Positions 9,320 to 19,757 of a stretch of 64,000 nucleotides of DNA are shown piece after piece. A model generated the notes under the pieces. It saw only the letters and a list, made by a program, of their open reading frames with translations. It made no database searches and was not told the origin of the DNA. The stretch is from Mesorhizobium sp. 131-2-1 (GTDB taxonomy: Bacteria; Pseudomonadota; Alphaproteobacteria; Rhizobiales; Rhizobiaceae), in the NCBI RefSeq assembly GCF_016756535.1, contig NZ_AP023247.1:496001-560000 (forward strand). Reading direction: 5' to 3'. The position numbers and the translations under genes were made by a program. The stretch's first letter is position 1, and each line of letters opens with the position of its first letter.

Positions 9320-9352
9320 GAGCCTACATCCCGATCGTATCGGGATGGGCTC
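9320..9352 (+). terminator. Intercistronic hairpin after binding-protein gene
   Basis: ATCCCGAT/ATCGGGAT forms an 8-bp stem with a CGT loop; flanking GAGCC/GGCTC extends it. It is followed by TATCTTTT, so it is the most terminator-like of the post-binding-protein hairpins here. It would allow partial read-through into the permease genes. Confidence 0.6.
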
Positions 9353-9365
9353 TATCTTTTGGTTG

Positions 9366-9402
9366 AGCATGATCTTTCCGAACCGCGGGTTGGGATCATG
9401 CT
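9366..9402. repeat. Short GCATGATC palindromic repeat
   Basis: AGCATGATC at the left and GATCATGCT at the right enclose TTTCCGAACCGCGGGTTGG. It is related to the longer element at 34948-35033, which shares the GCATGATC ends and the TCCGAACCGC core. Rhizobial genomes carry many such elements (from memory). It lies just upstream of the first PAAT permease start. Confidence 0.6.
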
Positions 9403-9425
9403 TTGGAGCAACAGGGGCCTTTGCC

Positions 9426-10094
9426 ATGGGCTACAGCCTCGACTTCGGCTGGCTTGCGGGTGCGGCGGGCGCGATCGCGCGCGGCGCGGCGACGACGATC
9501 GTGCTGATCGCCGTCACCACGCTGGCGGGAACGTTCCTCAGCATCCTGGGTGCCGCCGGCAAAAGAAACGGCCCCAAGCCACTCCGGCTGGCGATCGCGA
9601 TCTATGTCGAGGTGATGCGCAACACGCCGTTCCTGGTGCAGCTGTTCTTCATCTTCTTCGGCCTGCCCAGCCTTGGCATCAGGCTCGATCCGATCCTGGC
9701 CGCCATGCTGGCGATGACGCTCAACATGGCGGCCTATACGATCGAAATCGTCGGCGCCGGGCTGGACGCGGTGCCGCGCGGACAGACGGAAGCCGCACTC
9801 GCGCTTGGGCTGAGACCACGGCTGGTGTTCGTCAAGATCGTGCTGCCGCAGGCGCTGAAGGTGATCTACCCGGCGCTGACCAGCCAGATCGTCATCATGA
9901 TGCTGGAGTCGGCCGTCGTGTCGCAGATCGCCGTGCGGGAACTGACCTACGAGGCCGACATGCTGCAGGCACGCACCTTCCGCGCTTTCGAGACCTATTT
10001 CGTGGTGACGCTGGTCTATCTCGGGCTGTCGATGGGGCTGCGCCGGTTGCTGGTCGGCGGCGGACGCCGCGTTCTGGGAGCCGGCGTGTCATGA
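9426..10094 (+). CDS. Polar amino acid ABC transporter permease (first)
   Basis: Inner-membrane permease, 222 residues from the ATG at 9426, preceded by AGGGG at good spacing; an upstream in-frame start at 9345 would translate the palindromic repeat and is rejected. It has the PAAT/HisM-type sequence around VEVMRNTPFLVQLFF and the ATPase-contact loop EAALALGLRPRLVFVKIVLP. It overlaps the second permease by 4 bases (ATGA). The two presumably form a heterodimeric pore. Confidence 0.93.
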   Translation: MGYSLDFGWLAGAAGAIARGAATTIVLIAVTTLAGTFLSILGAAGKRNGPKPLRLAIAIYVEVMRNTPFLVQLFFIFFGLPSLGIRLDPILAAMLAMTLNMAAYTIEIVGAGLDAVPRGQTEAALALGLRPRLVFVKIVLPQALKVIYPALTSQIVIMMLESAVVSQIAVRELTYEADMLQARTFRAFETYFVVTLVYLGLSMGLRRLLVGGGRRVLGAGVS

Positions 10095-10738
10095 TCGAGT
10101 TCACCTTCTGGGACATTGTCCGCAACCTGCTGCTCGCCGCGCGCTGGACGGTGCTGTTGTCGCTGGCCGCCTTCATCGGCGGCGCGCTGGTCGGGCTGGC
10201 CGTGCTGTTCTTGCGCATCGCCAAGAACAAATGGAGCCGGCGCATTGCCTCGGGTTACATCGCGCTGTTCCAGGGAACGCCGCTCTTGATGCAGCTGTTC
10301 CTGATGTTCTTCGGCCTGCCGATGCTGGGCCTGCGCATCGAGCCGTGGACGGCGGCGGCGCTAGGACTGACCGTCTTCGCCAGCGCCTATCTGGCCGAGA
10401 TCTGGCGCAGCGGCGTCGACGCGCTGCCGGGTGGCCAATGGGACGCCGGCGCCAGCCTCGGGCTGCACTACCTGCAGGAGCTGCGGCTGATCATCCTGCC
10501 GCAGGCGTTCTCGATCACCCGCGCGCCGACCGTCGGCTTCCTGGTGCAGCTCATCAAATCGACGGCGCTGACCTCGATCATCGGCTTCGAGGAGCTGGTC
10601 AGGACCTCCAACGCGATCAACAACGCGACCTTCGAGCCCTTCACCGTCTACGGGCTGGTGGCGCTGATCTTCTTCGTCATGTGCTTTCCGCTGACGCAAT
10701 ACGCCCGCACGCTCGAGCAACGAGCGGCGGCCCACTGA
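10091..10738 (+). CDS. Polar amino acid ABC transporter permease (second)
   Basis: Inner-membrane permease, 215 residues, with the matching PAAT features: LFQGTPLLMQLFLMFFGLP and the contact loop DAGASLGLHYLQELRLIILP. It starts at 10091, overlapping the first permease. The gene that follows is a polyamine-type binding protein rather than the expected PAAT ATPase, so this importer must borrow an ATPase from elsewhere, possibly the PotA-like one at 11973-13010. Confidence 0.93.
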   Translation: MIEFTFWDIVRNLLLAARWTVLLSLAAFIGGALVGLAVLFLRIAKNKWSRRIASGYIALFQGTPLLMQLFLMFFGLPMLGLRIEPWTAAALGLTVFASAYLAEIWRSGVDALPGGQWDAGASLGLHYLQELRLIILPQAFSITRAPTVGFLVQLIKSTALTSIIGFEELVRTSNAINNATFEPFTVYGLVALIFFVMCFPLTQYARTLEQRAAAH

Positions 10739-10809
10739 CCCGCCTGGCGGCGGAGGAACGCAACCCAGGGAACCCGCCGGGCAACCGGCATAAACAGAGG
10801 AGAATTGAA

Positions 10810-11898
10810 ATGAACAAACTGATCGGAACACAAGTCACCCGACGCGGCGTGCTTGGCGCAGGCCTCGCCGCCGCCGGCGTGCTCGCCATGCCCGCGGTGC
10901 TGCGGGCGCAGGACAAGTCGCTGAAGGTCGGCGTCTATGGCGGCTACTTCAAGAAATCGTTCGACGAGCACGTCTTCCCGGAATTCACCAAGGCAACCGG
11001 CATCGCGGTGGAATCGGTCGCCGAGCCGACCGGCGAGGCCTGGCTGGTGCAGCTCGAACAGGCGGCCAAGGCCGGGCAGGCGCCGGCCGACCTTTCGATG
11101 ATGTCGCAGACCTCGACGTTGAAAGGCCAGTCGACCGAACTGTGGACGCCGCTCGACACCTCGAAGTTCAAGCACTACGACCAGTTGCTGCCCCGCTTCA
11201 TCAACAAATATCCGGACGGCCGCGTCGCCGGCATCGGCGCGGTGGCCTGGTGGATCACACTGGTCACCAATACCGACGTCTACAAGGACGCGCCGACGTC
11301 GTGGGCAGCCCTCTGGGACAAGGCCAACGAGGACAAGCTCGGCCTCTTGGCGCTCGCCTCCAACTCGTTCCTGCTCGAAGTGACGGCCAAGACCTTCATG
11401 GGCGGCACCAACGCGCTGGACACAGAGGACGGGCTGAACAAGGCGTTCGAGAAACTGGCCGAGGTCAAGCCGAACGTGCGCCTCTGGTATCGCGACGAGG
11501 CGCAGTTCGAGCAGGCTCTGAAGTCGGGCGAGATCCCGATGGGCCAATACTACCACGACGTCACCGGGCTGGCGGTCGCCGACGGCTTCCATGTCCGTTC
11601 GACCTTCCCGAAGGAAGGCGGCATCCAGGATTCCGGCAACTGGGTGCTGTCGCGCGCCTCGACCAAGGTCGAGGAGGCGCACGCCTTCATCGACTTCATG
11701 AGCCAGCCTTCGATGCAGGGCGTCATGTCGCGCAAGGTCGGCACCACGCCGACGCTGAAGAAGGAGGTGCTCGACCTCAAGCCGGAGGAGTTCGCCGCGG
11801 TGTCGTCGGACATCGAGCCGATCATCCCGCGCTACGACCTCTATACGTCGAAGGCCGACTGGATCAACCAGAAGTGGACCGAGCTGATCGTCGGCTGA
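10810..11898 (+). CDS. Polyamine-type ABC transporter substrate-binding protein (PotD-like)
   Basis: Periplasmic binding protein of 362 residues, SBP_bac_1/PotD class. The signal VTRRGVLGAGLAAAG contains a twin arginine before the hydrophobic core, suggesting Tat export, with cleavage near LRAQD. The mature protein begins KSLKVGVYGGYFKKSF, typical of spermidine/putrescine-type binding proteins. AGAGGAGA precedes the ATG. It opens a second, complete importer (ATPase and two permeases follow). Polyamine specificity is inferred from family and the neighbouring ureohydrolase. Confidence 0.88.
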   Translation: MNKLIGTQVTRRGVLGAGLAAAGVLAMPAVLRAQDKSLKVGVYGGYFKKSFDEHVFPEFTKATGIAVESVAEPTGEAWLVQLEQAAKAGQAPADLSMMSQTSTLKGQSTELWTPLDTSKFKHYDQLLPRFINKYPDGRVAGIGAVAWWITLVTNTDVYKDAPTSWAALWDKANEDKLGLLALASNSFLLEVTAKTFMGGTNALDTEDGLNKAFEKLAEVKPNVRLWYRDEAQFEQALKSGEIPMGQYYHDVTGLAVADGFHVRSTFPKEGGIQDSGNWVLSRASTKVEEAHAFIDFMSQPSMQGVMSRKVGTTPTLKKEVLDLKPEEFAAVSSDIEPIIPRYDLYTSKADWINQKWTELIVG

Positions 11899-11913
11899 GC
11901 ACTCGCTGAAACC

Positions 11914-11939
11914 GGCCGCCGGACATCTGCCCGGCGGCC
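11914..11939 (+). terminator. Intercistronic hairpin after PotD-like gene
   Basis: GGCCGCCGG and CCGGCGGCC pair in a 9-bp stem with an 8-base loop, 16 bases after the binding-protein stop. No T-run follows. Probably protects or attenuates the transcript between the binding-protein gene and the ATPase gene. Confidence 0.55.
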
Positions 11940-11972
11940 CTTACGGTGCAATGTCCTGAGAGAGGGGTGAGC

Positions 11973-13006
<1,034 letters not shown>

Positions 13007-13010
<4 letters not shown>

Positions 13011-13861
13011 GACGCGAAGCCCCCAGGTCGGTAGCCGACTACACGCCGCTCTTCTTCCCGGCCCTGATGCTCGTCGTCTTCTTCGTCGTGCCCTTCTCGA
13101 CGATGATCGCGGTGAGCTTCTTCAAGCGCAATCCGTCCGGCTTCTACACGCCGGATTTCGTCATCGACAATTATGCGCGCTTCCTGTCGGTCTTCTTCGG
13201 TGGCGTGCTCGGCTTCTCGCTGATGCTGGCGGTGCTGGTCGCGGTCTGCTGCGTGGCGATCGGCTTCCCTTTCACCTATCTCCTGACCCGGCGGCCGCGC
13301 CGCGTGCAGACACTGTGGCTGGTGGGCCTGCTGTCGGTGCTGTCGCTGTCGGAGGTCATCATCGGCTTTGCCTGGTCGACGCTGTTCTCGCGCACGGCGG
13401 GCATCACCAACCTGTTCGTGGCGATCGGGCTGATGGACAAGCCGGTGGCGCTGCTGCCGACTTTCGGCGCGGTGCTGACCGGCATGGTCTACCAGGCGCT
13501 GCCCTACACGATCCTCGTGCTCTATCCCGCCCTGGTGCGGCTTGACCCAACCCTGCTGGAGGCGGCGCGCACGCTCGGCGCCTCGCCGGTCAAGGCCTTC
13601 TTCAACGTCGTCGCGCCGGCGCTCCGCAACACCATCGTGGCGACGCTGATCATGGTCTTCGTCTTCGCGCTCGGTTCCTACCTGTTGCCGCAGATCCTCG
13701 GCCGGCCGCAGCATTGGACGCTGTCGGTGCTGATCACCGACCAGGCGATCTACCAGTCCAACATGCCTTTCGCTGCGGCGATGGCGGTGTTCCTGGTGCT
13801 GATCTCGCTGGCGCTTGTCGGCATGACGCTGCTCGTTGGACGCAGGGAGAACGCGCTATGA
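13007..13861 (+). CDS. potB: Polyamine-type ABC transporter permease (PotB-like)
   Basis: Inner-membrane permease of 284 residues with six predicted membrane segments and the ATPase-contact loop LLEAARTLGASPVKAFFNVV. The start ATG overlaps the ATPase stop (ATGA) and its end overlaps the second permease, so the three genes are translationally coupled. PotB assignment rests on order and family. Confidence 0.9.
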
Positions 13862-14661
13862 CCGCGACCTGGCTTCGTCGTCTCTACTTCACCGTCGTGG
13901 CGCTGTTCCTGGCGGCGCCGCTCATCGTCGTCGCCGGCGTGTCGGTCAACTCGCGGCAGGAACTGACCTTCCCGCCGGTCGGCTTCTCGCTCGCCTGGTA
14001 CGCGCAGATCTTCACCGATCCGGAATGGCGGCTGGCGCTGATCCACTCGGTGACGCTCGCCGTCTGCTCGGCGGCGATCGCGGTGGCCGTCGCGCTGCCG
14101 CTCGCCTGGTTCCTGTGGCGGCGCATCGCGCCATGGGCGAACATCTTCCAGGTGCTGGGGCTGGCGCCCTTCATCCTGCCGCCGGTCATCACGGCGCTCG
14201 GCTTCCTGAGCTTCTGGGCGACGGTCGGGCTGTTCGGCCAGTTCTTCACCGCCATCATCAGCCATGCGATCTTCTTCGTGACGCTGCCGCTGGTGACGCT
14301 GTCGCTGGGCTTCGCCTCGATCGACCGCTCGCTGGTCGAGGCGGCGGCGACGATGGGTGCCGACGACCGCACCGTGCTGAAGACGGTGGTGCTGCCGCTG
14401 ATCCTACCCTATCTCGTCTCGGGCTACGCCTTCGCCTTCGTGCTGTCGCTCAACGAATACATCGTCGCCTACATGACGATCGGCTTCACCACCGAGACGC
14501 TGCCGATCAAGATCTTCAACGCGCTGCGCTACGGCTACACGCCGACCATGGCCGCGGTGTCGATCTTCTTCGTCGCGGTCGCAGCACTGGTCTTCGGCTC
14601 GATCGCTCGTTTCGGCGACATCCGCAGGCTGCTCGGCGCGATGTCGTCCGACGGCAGCTGA
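13858..14661 (+). CDS. potC: Polyamine-type ABC transporter permease (PotC-like)
   Basis: Inner-membrane permease of 267 residues, last gene of the operon. It carries the contact loop LVEAAATMGADDRTVLKTVVLP and six hydrophobic segments, with the SLNEYIVAYM stretch typical of PotC-like proteins. It overlaps potB by 4 bases. A strong hairpin 12 bases after its stop ends the operon opposite the MATE gene. Confidence 0.9.
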   Translation: MTATWLRRLYFTVVALFLAAPLIVVAGVSVNSRQELTFPPVGFSLAWYAQIFTDPEWRLALIHSVTLAVCSAAIAVAVALPLAWFLWRRIAPWANIFQVLGLAPFILPPVITALGFLSFWATVGLFGQFFTAIISHAIFFVTLPLVTLSLGFASIDRSLVEAAATMGADDRTVLKTVVLPLILPYLVSGYAFAFVLSLNEYIVAYMTIGFTTETLPIKIFNALRYGYTPTMAAVSIFFVAVAALVFGSIARFGDIRRLLGAMSSDGS

Positions 14662-14673
14662 GCTCGAAACAGG

Positions 14674-14698
14674 ACGGCCACCGATCCCCGGTGGCCGT
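14674..14698. terminator. Bidirectional terminator between potC and MATE gene
   Basis: ACGGCCACCG and CGGTGGCCGT form a perfect 10-bp stem with a 5-base loop, followed by TCTTC on the plus strand. It sits in the 40-base gap between two convergent genes, where a shared terminator is expected. Confidence 0.7.
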
Positions 14699-14701
14699 TC
14701 T

Positions 14702-16105
14702 TCAATGCCCGAAGGACAGCGCCGGCACGATGCGGTCGCGCCGCAGCCACCGCGCCAGCAAAAGTGCCGCCACCACGGCCAGTCCCGACGACAGGCCCAT
14801 CCAGATGCCGACGCCGTTGAAGCCGAAATGGAAGGCAAGCAGCACGCCGAGCGGCAGGCCGATGCCCCAATAGCCGATCGCGGCATAGATCATCGGCACC
14901 TTGGTGTCGTGCAAGCCGCGCAGCATGCCGGCGGCCACGGCCTGCGCGCCATCGAAGATCTGGAATAGCGCCGCGAACACCAGGAAGGAGACCGCAAGCG
15001 CGATCACCCTGGTATTGGCCGGGTCGGTCAGATCGATAAAGGCGCTGATCAGGAGATGCGGCCAGAGGATCATCACCAGCCCCATCAGTGCCATGAAGGA
15101 AACGCCGAGGACAAAGGCGGTCCAGCCGGCGCGGGAAACGCCTTCCGGATTGCCGGCGCCATGGGCGAGCCCGACACGCACCGTCACCGCCTGGTTGAGA
15201 CCGAGCGGCACCATGAAGCTGATCGAGGCGATCTGGATGGCGATGGCGTGCGCGGCAAGCGAATCCGCGTCGATCAGGCCCATCAGCAGGGCCGCCGCGT
15301 TGAAGATCGTCACCTCGAAGGCGAGGATGCCGGCGATCGGCAGGCCGAGTTTCAGCAGGCCCTTGAAACGCGGCCAGTCGGACCGCCAGAAGCGGCCGAA
15401 CAAATGGTAGCGGCGGAACTTCTTCTCCAGCATCACCACCGCCGCCAGGCCGACGAACATCAGCGTGCTGGACAGCGAGGTGGCCAGGCCGGAGCCGGAG
15501 ATGCCCATCGCCGGGACGCCGAGATTGCCGAACATGAACACCCAGTTGAAGAAGGCGTTGCAGGCGACAGCGACGAAAACGATGACCAGCGCCCAGCCCG
15601 GCCGCTCCAGCGCCGAGATGAAGGAGCGCAGCACGATATAGCCATAGAAGGGCAGCACCGCCCATTCCAGCCAGCGCAGGTAGATACCGGCCTGGTGCGC
15701 CAGCTTCGGCTCCTGGCCCATGGCCAGCAGCACGCTCTCGCCATGCCAGAGGAAGATCCAGATCGGGATCGAGATCAGGATCGCCAGCCACAGGCCCTGG
15801 CGCACCGTGCGACGCAGGTCGCGCACCGAATGGCGGCGGCGGCCGAGCTCGGTCGCCATCATCGGCGAGGTCGCCAGCATCAGGCCAAGGCCGAAGATCA
15901 GCGGCATGAAATAGAGGTTGGCGCCGAGCGCGCCGCTGGCCAGCGTGTCAGGTCCCAGCCGGCCCATCATCATGACATCGGTCGCGGTCATGGCGGTCTG
16001 GCCAAGATTGGTCAGCACCATCGGCCAGGCAAGCGAAAGCGTTGCCCGGATTTCCTGACGCCAAAGATTTTCCGGCGCGCGAGCGCCGGCTTCGATCGCA
16101 GACAT
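14702..16105 (-). CDS. norM: MATE-family multidrug efflux protein (NorM-like)
   Basis: Inner-membrane antiporter of 467 residues with about twelve membrane segments in two homologous halves, typical for MATE. The first half has the conserved SLAWPMVLTNLGQTAMTATD pattern and MMMGRLGP; the second half repeats it near GLPIAGILAFEVTIFNAAAL. It should exchange cations (Na+ or H+) for organic cations or drugs. It is transcribed alone, convergent with the polyamine operon. Confidence 0.9.
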   Translation of the reverse strand: MSAIEAGARAPENLWRQEIRATLSLAWPMVLTNLGQTAMTATDVMMMGRLGPDTLASGALGANLYFMPLIFGLGLMLATSPMMATELGRRRHSVRDLRRTVRQGLWLAILISIPIWIFLWHGESVLLAMGQEPKLAHQAGIYLRWLEWAVLPFYGYIVLRSFISALERPGWALVIVFVAVACNAFFNWVFMFGNLGVPAMGISGSGLATSLSSTLMFVGLAAVVMLEKKFRRYHLFGRFWRSDWPRFKGLLKLGLPIAGILAFEVTIFNAAALLMGLIDADSLAAHAIAIQIASISFMVPLGLNQAVTVRVGLAHGAGNPEGVSRAGWTAFVLGVSFMALMGLVMILWPHLLISAFIDLTDPANTRVIALAVSFLVFAALFQIFDGAQAVAAGMLRGLHDTKVPMIYAAIGYWGIGLPLGVLLAFHFGFNGVGIWMGLSSGLAVVAALLLARWLRRDRIVPALSFGH

Positions 16106-16349
16106 TTTTTCGCTCTTTCCGATCGCGGCGCGTCGGGACAGAGCCCGGAAGCCGCACGAACAAACGGCAAAACCCTAGGGTTTCGCAACGTTTGCGCCGT
16201 CTATTGGACGAAATGCGACATGAAGGCAAGGGAGGACGGACGGCGAACCATTGAGCCAGCGGCGTCCTCGCGTCGTTCACTTGCCGTCCGGAGCCTGCTA
16301 CGGATTCCCCGGGATATGAAGAACCGGCAAAGCGTGCCGGGAGGTGAGG

Positions 16350-17267
16350 ATGACGTTCAGGCGCAGAAAGAACCCGGCCGCGATCCCGCGAACGGTGCCT
16401 TCGTTCGAGCATATCGTCACCGAGGCAAGCGACAGCTTTCTGTGGCGGCTGGACGACTATCCATGGGAGCGCAATGTCTGGAATTTCCATCCGGAATATG
16501 AAATCCACCTGCTCAGGAAATCCTCGGGCGTGGCGCTGGTCGGCGACCATATCGGCGAGTTCGGGCCGGGCTATCTTGCGATCGTCGGCGGCGGCCTGCC
16601 GCATGACTGGGTGACGGCGGTGCGGCCCGGCGAGCTGATCGAGGGCCGCGATATCGTTCTGCAGTTCGACCCGCAGCGGCTGCGCGGATCGGCAGGGCTG
16701 CTGCCGGAGCTGCGCGAGCTGGAGCCATTCCTGGAACGGTCGCTGCGCGGGATCCTCTTCCACGGCCGGACGGCGGTTGAGGGCGCAGCGCTGATGGAGC
16801 GGATGGGCACGGTGCATGGGCTGCCCCGGCTCTGCCTGTTCCTCGAGCTGGTGGACCTGCTGGCCAGGACCGATGAATACGAGCTTTTGTCGTCGCCGGA
16901 TTTCTCGCCGCTGCTCGACGCCGCCTCGCTGGACATCATCCAGCGCACGCTGACCTATCTGTTCCAGCACTTCGCCGAGGACCTGAAACTGCCGGAGGTG
17001 GCGGAGCTCGCCGGCATGAGCGAAAGCACCTTCTCGCGCTTCTTCCAGAAGAACACCGGCAACAGCTTCAGCGACCACCTCGCCAAGCTCAGGCTCTGGC
17101 AGGCCTGCAAGCTGCTTTCCGACACCGACATCCCGATCACCGACATCTGCTTCCAGGTCGGCTACATGAACATCTCCAACTTCAACCGCGCCTTCCTGCG
17201 CAAGCACAAGATGACACCGTCATCCTATCGCAAGCTGTCACGGCAGAGGCTGGCGATGCGGGCCTGA
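16350..17267 (+). CDS. AraC-family transcriptional regulator
   Basis: Regulator of 305 residues: an N-terminal cupin-like sensor domain (WNFHPEYEIHLL is the usual beta-barrel entry) and a C-terminal double helix-turn-helix of about 100 residues (LAGMSESTFSRFFQKNTG then IPITDICFQVGYMNISNFNR). The ATG at 16350 has GGGAGGTGAGG directly upstream; a GTG two codons earlier lies inside that site. It lies 238 bases upstream of, and on the same strand as, the polyol importer genes, so it is the likely activator of that operon. Confidence 0.92.
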   Translation: MTFRRRKNPAAIPRTVPSFEHIVTEASDSFLWRLDDYPWERNVWNFHPEYEIHLLRKSSGVALVGDHIGEFGPGYLAIVGGGLPHDWVTAVRPGELIEGRDIVLQFDPQRLRGSAGLLPELRELEPFLERSLRGILFHGRTAVEGAALMERMGTVHGLPRLCLFLELVDLLARTDEYELLSSPDFSPLLDAASLDIIQRTLTYLFQHFAEDLKLPEVAELAGMSESTFSRFFQKNTGNSFSDHLAKLRLWQACKLLSDTDIPITDICFQVGYMNISNFNRAFLRKHKMTPSSYRKLSRQRLAMRA

Positions 17268-17505
17268 TCGGGCCGACCCGATTTCCCAAGCGGCACTGAT
17301 ACTCATGTGACGGACCGACTCCGCCTGGGGCGCGTTTTGCGCTGCACAATGCATAAAAGTACAGGTTTACTGCAACGAGGCTTCTAGCTTGGCCCCCTGC
17401 AACTCCTCATTTTGGCGACGGGTGGCAAGTCGCTCGGGCGACGGTGAGGGTCGCTTAGCCCGAGGACAGCCGCTTCCCGCGACTATTCCTGGAGGAGAAA
17501 AACCA

Positions 17506-18780
17506 ATGAAATCAACTCGGCTCGCTGCCAGCCTGGGCGCAGCTCTCGTGCTTACCGCTTCGACTTCAACAATCGCGCTGGCGCAGGCGCCGGTCTGCTC
17601 GGCGCCGGTCAAGGTGCTGGCGCAGCCGCGCGACGGACTGACGCTGCTGGAGGACTCCAAGGACGAGTTCAAGAAGCTCTCCGGCGCCGGCTTCCAGATC
17701 GACTATCTCAACGAGAACGACCGCCGGGCAAAGTCGCGCGCCGACGCCTCCACCGTCGGCAACTACAACGTCTACTATGTCGACGAAGCCAATGTCGCGC
17801 TGTTCGCGTCCTCCGGCTGGATCGCGCCGCTCACCGATTATTACCCGGCTGAATATGACTTCGCCGATTTCGATCCGGGCCGGCAGAAGGTCGCCACCTA
17901 TGACGGCAAGGTCTGGTTCGCGCCGCTGACCGGCGGCGGCGACCTGATGGTCTACCGCAAGGACGTGCTGGAGGCCGCCGGCATCCAGCCGCCGAAGACG
18001 CTGGACGAGTTGATCGCCGACGTGCCGAAGCTGACCGATCCGGACAAGGGCATGTACGGCATCGCGCTGCGTGGTGCGCGTGGCTCGGGCGCCAATGTCT
18101 GGCGCTGGATGCCCTACTTCAAGGCCTATGGCGGCAAGTGGTTCGACGGCGACAAGCCGGCTTTCAATTCGGACGCCGCCGTCAAGGCGACCGAGGCCTA
18201 CCTCAAGCTGTTCAAGGATTCGGCGCCCGGCACGCAGACCGGCAGCTGGGATGAATCGACCGGCGCCTTCCTCTCCGGCCAGGTCGCCATCCTGGTCGAA
18301 TCGACGCCGCTGTCCGGCATGGCGGTGGACCCGAAGACCTCGCAGGTGGTCGGCAAGGTCGGCTTCCTGCCGCCGCCCGCGCCGCTTCCGGGCGGCGGCT
18401 ACGGCCATGGCCTCGCCATTGCGACCAAGGCCAACCCGGACGACGCCGCGAAGAAATGCGCCGGCCTGTTCGTCGCCTGGGCAACGTCGAAGGAGAACGA
18501 GAAGCGCCGGCTCGACGCGCATCAGTTCGGCGAACTCAACCGCACCAGCATCCTGTCCAGCAAGGAATTCGCCGACATCTACGGCGCCGACCTCGGCCAG
18601 GCGCTGGCCGAAACCGGCAAGGTCACGGCGGTGAACTTCTGGCAGGATCCGCGCTGGCCCGATCTCGGCGACCGCTGGGGCATCATCCTCGAAGAACTGG
18701 TCACCGGCACGCGCACCGACATCAAGGGCGGTCTCAACGAGCTCGAGGCCTACGCCAACGATCTGGTGAAGAAGAAGTAG
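17506..18780 (+). CDS. Sugar/polyol ABC transporter substrate-binding protein
   Basis: Periplasmic binding protein of the SBP_bac_1 (CUT1) class, 424 residues, with a Sec signal peptide ending at ALAQA. GGAGGAGA precedes the ATG at 17506. Recognisable stretches are KVWFAPLTGGGDLMVYRKDVLE and FLSGQVAILVEST. It leads an operon with two permeases, a polyol dehydrogenase and an ATPase, so a sugar alcohol is the probable ligand; xylitol or arabitol would fit the dehydrogenase. A long hairpin follows its stop. Confidence 0.9.
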   Translation: MKSTRLAASLGAALVLTASTSTIALAQAPVCSAPVKVLAQPRDGLTLLEDSKDEFKKLSGAGFQIDYLNENDRRAKSRADASTVGNYNVYYVDEANVALFASSGWIAPLTDYYPAEYDFADFDPGRQKVATYDGKVWFAPLTGGGDLMVYRKDVLEAAGIQPPKTLDELIADVPKLTDPDKGMYGIALRGARGSGANVWRWMPYFKAYGGKWFDGDKPAFNSDAAVKATEAYLKLFKDSAPGTQTGSWDESTGAFLSGQVAILVESTPLSGMAVDPKTSQVVGKVGFLPPPAPLPGGGYGHGLAIATKANPDDAAKKCAGLFVAWATSKENEKRRLDAHQFGELNRTSILSSKEFADIYGADLGQALAETGKVTAVNFWQDPRWPDLGDRWGIILEELVTGTRTDIKGGLNELEAYANDLVKKK

Positions 18781-18788
18781 TCCTCCCG

Positions 18789-18844
18789 CCCGCGGCGCGC
18801 GGTCCGCGGCATTCGCCGGAATGCCGGGACCTGCGCGCCGCGGG
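18789..18844 (+). terminator. Long intercistronic hairpin after sugar binding-protein gene
   Basis: Three stacked stems fold the whole 56 bases: CCCGCGGCGCG/CGCGCCGCGGG (11 bp), GGTCC/GGACC (5 bp) and CGGCATTC/GAATGCCG (8 bp) with a GCCG loop. It is followed by TTCTTC. Placed 8 bases after the binding-protein stop and 46 before the permease ATG, it should stop 3' decay and partly block read-through. Confidence 0.7.
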
Positions 18845-18890
18845 TTCTTCACACGACCACCAACACCTGAAAGGCCCGAGAGGATAGGCC

Positions 18891-19757
18891 ATGCGCCGAC
18901 GCTCTTCCCTGCCCGTCACATTTCTGGTTCCGACGCTCATCATCCTTTTGGTGCTGTCGATGGTGCCGACGCTCTACGCCATCGTCATCGCCCTGCAGAA
19001 CCGCGAGCTGAGTTCGTCGGGCTATTCCTGGGTCTGGTTATCGAATTTCATCGATCTCTTCCTCGACCGGCGCTTCCTCAACGCCGTCTGGGTCTCGGTC
19101 AAATGGGAGATCGTCACCGTGGTGGCGACCATGGTGGTGGCTATTGGGCTCGGCGTGCTGATGTTCGAGGTCGCGTCGCCGCGCCTGCGCAATGTCTACT
19201 GCCTGCTGTTCATCATCCCGGTTCTGCTGCCGCGCGTGTCGGCGGCCTTCGTGTGGAAATTCGCCTATCACCCGCTCTATGGCATCGCCACCTATCCCTA
19301 CCGGCTCATCACCGGCGGCTTGATCTTCGATCCGCTCTCCAAGGCCTCGACCGCGCTGTTCGCCGTCGCCTCGGTCGATGTCTGGCAGTGGGGCCTGTTC
19401 TTCGCGGTGATCGTGCTGAAGCTGCTCGAAACCTTGCCGCCGCAGCCGATCGAGGCGGCGCGGCTCGACCATGCGAAGCGCTGGCAGATCCACGCCTATG
19501 TCACCCTGCCGATGCTCAAGGCGCCGCTGATCAGCCTGATGTTCGTCAAGATGATCGAATCGCTGCGCTCCTTCGACCTGATCTATGTGATGACGCGCGG
19601 CGGACCGGGCGTGGCGACCGAGACGCTCGACATGTATGCTTTCTCGCAAGGCTTCATCGAGTCCGGCAAGGTCTCCTACGCCTCGGCGATGGCCGTGCTG
19701 ATGATGATCGCGACGGTGATCACCTTCACCATGCTTTGGAAGCGGGTGCAGGCATGA
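18891..19757 (+). CDS. Sugar ABC transporter permease (CUT1, MalF-like)
   Basis: Inner-membrane permease of 288 residues with six membrane segments and the contact loop PIEAARLDHAKRWQIHAYVTLP, where the usual DGA is DHA. The ending FDLIYVMTRGGPGVATETL is characteristic of MalF-class subunits. GAGAGGA precedes the ATG. It overlaps the second permease by 4 bases. Confidence 0.92.
   Translation: MRRRSSLPVTFLVPTLIILLVLSMVPTLYAIVIALQNRELSSSGYSWVWLSNFIDLFLDRRFLNAVWVSVKWEIVTVVATMVVAIGLGVLMFEVASPRLRNVYCLLFIIPVLLPRVSAAFVWKFAYHPLYGIATYPYRLITGGLIFDPLSKASTALFAVASVDVWQWGLFFAVIVLKLLETLPPQPIEAARLDHAKRWQIHAYVTLPMLKAPLISLMFVKMIESLRSFDLIYVMTRGGPGVATETLDMYAFSQGFIESGKVSYASAMAVLMMIATVITFTMLWKRVQA

Noticed and set aside
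9345..9425. Extended N terminus of the first PAAT permease
   Set aside because: The extra residues translate a hairpin and a palindromic repeat, and the downstream ATG has a good ribosome site.
17566..18852. A 428-codon minus-strand open frame
   Set aside because: Shadow of the sugar-binding-protein gene, whose signal peptide and ribosome site are clear.
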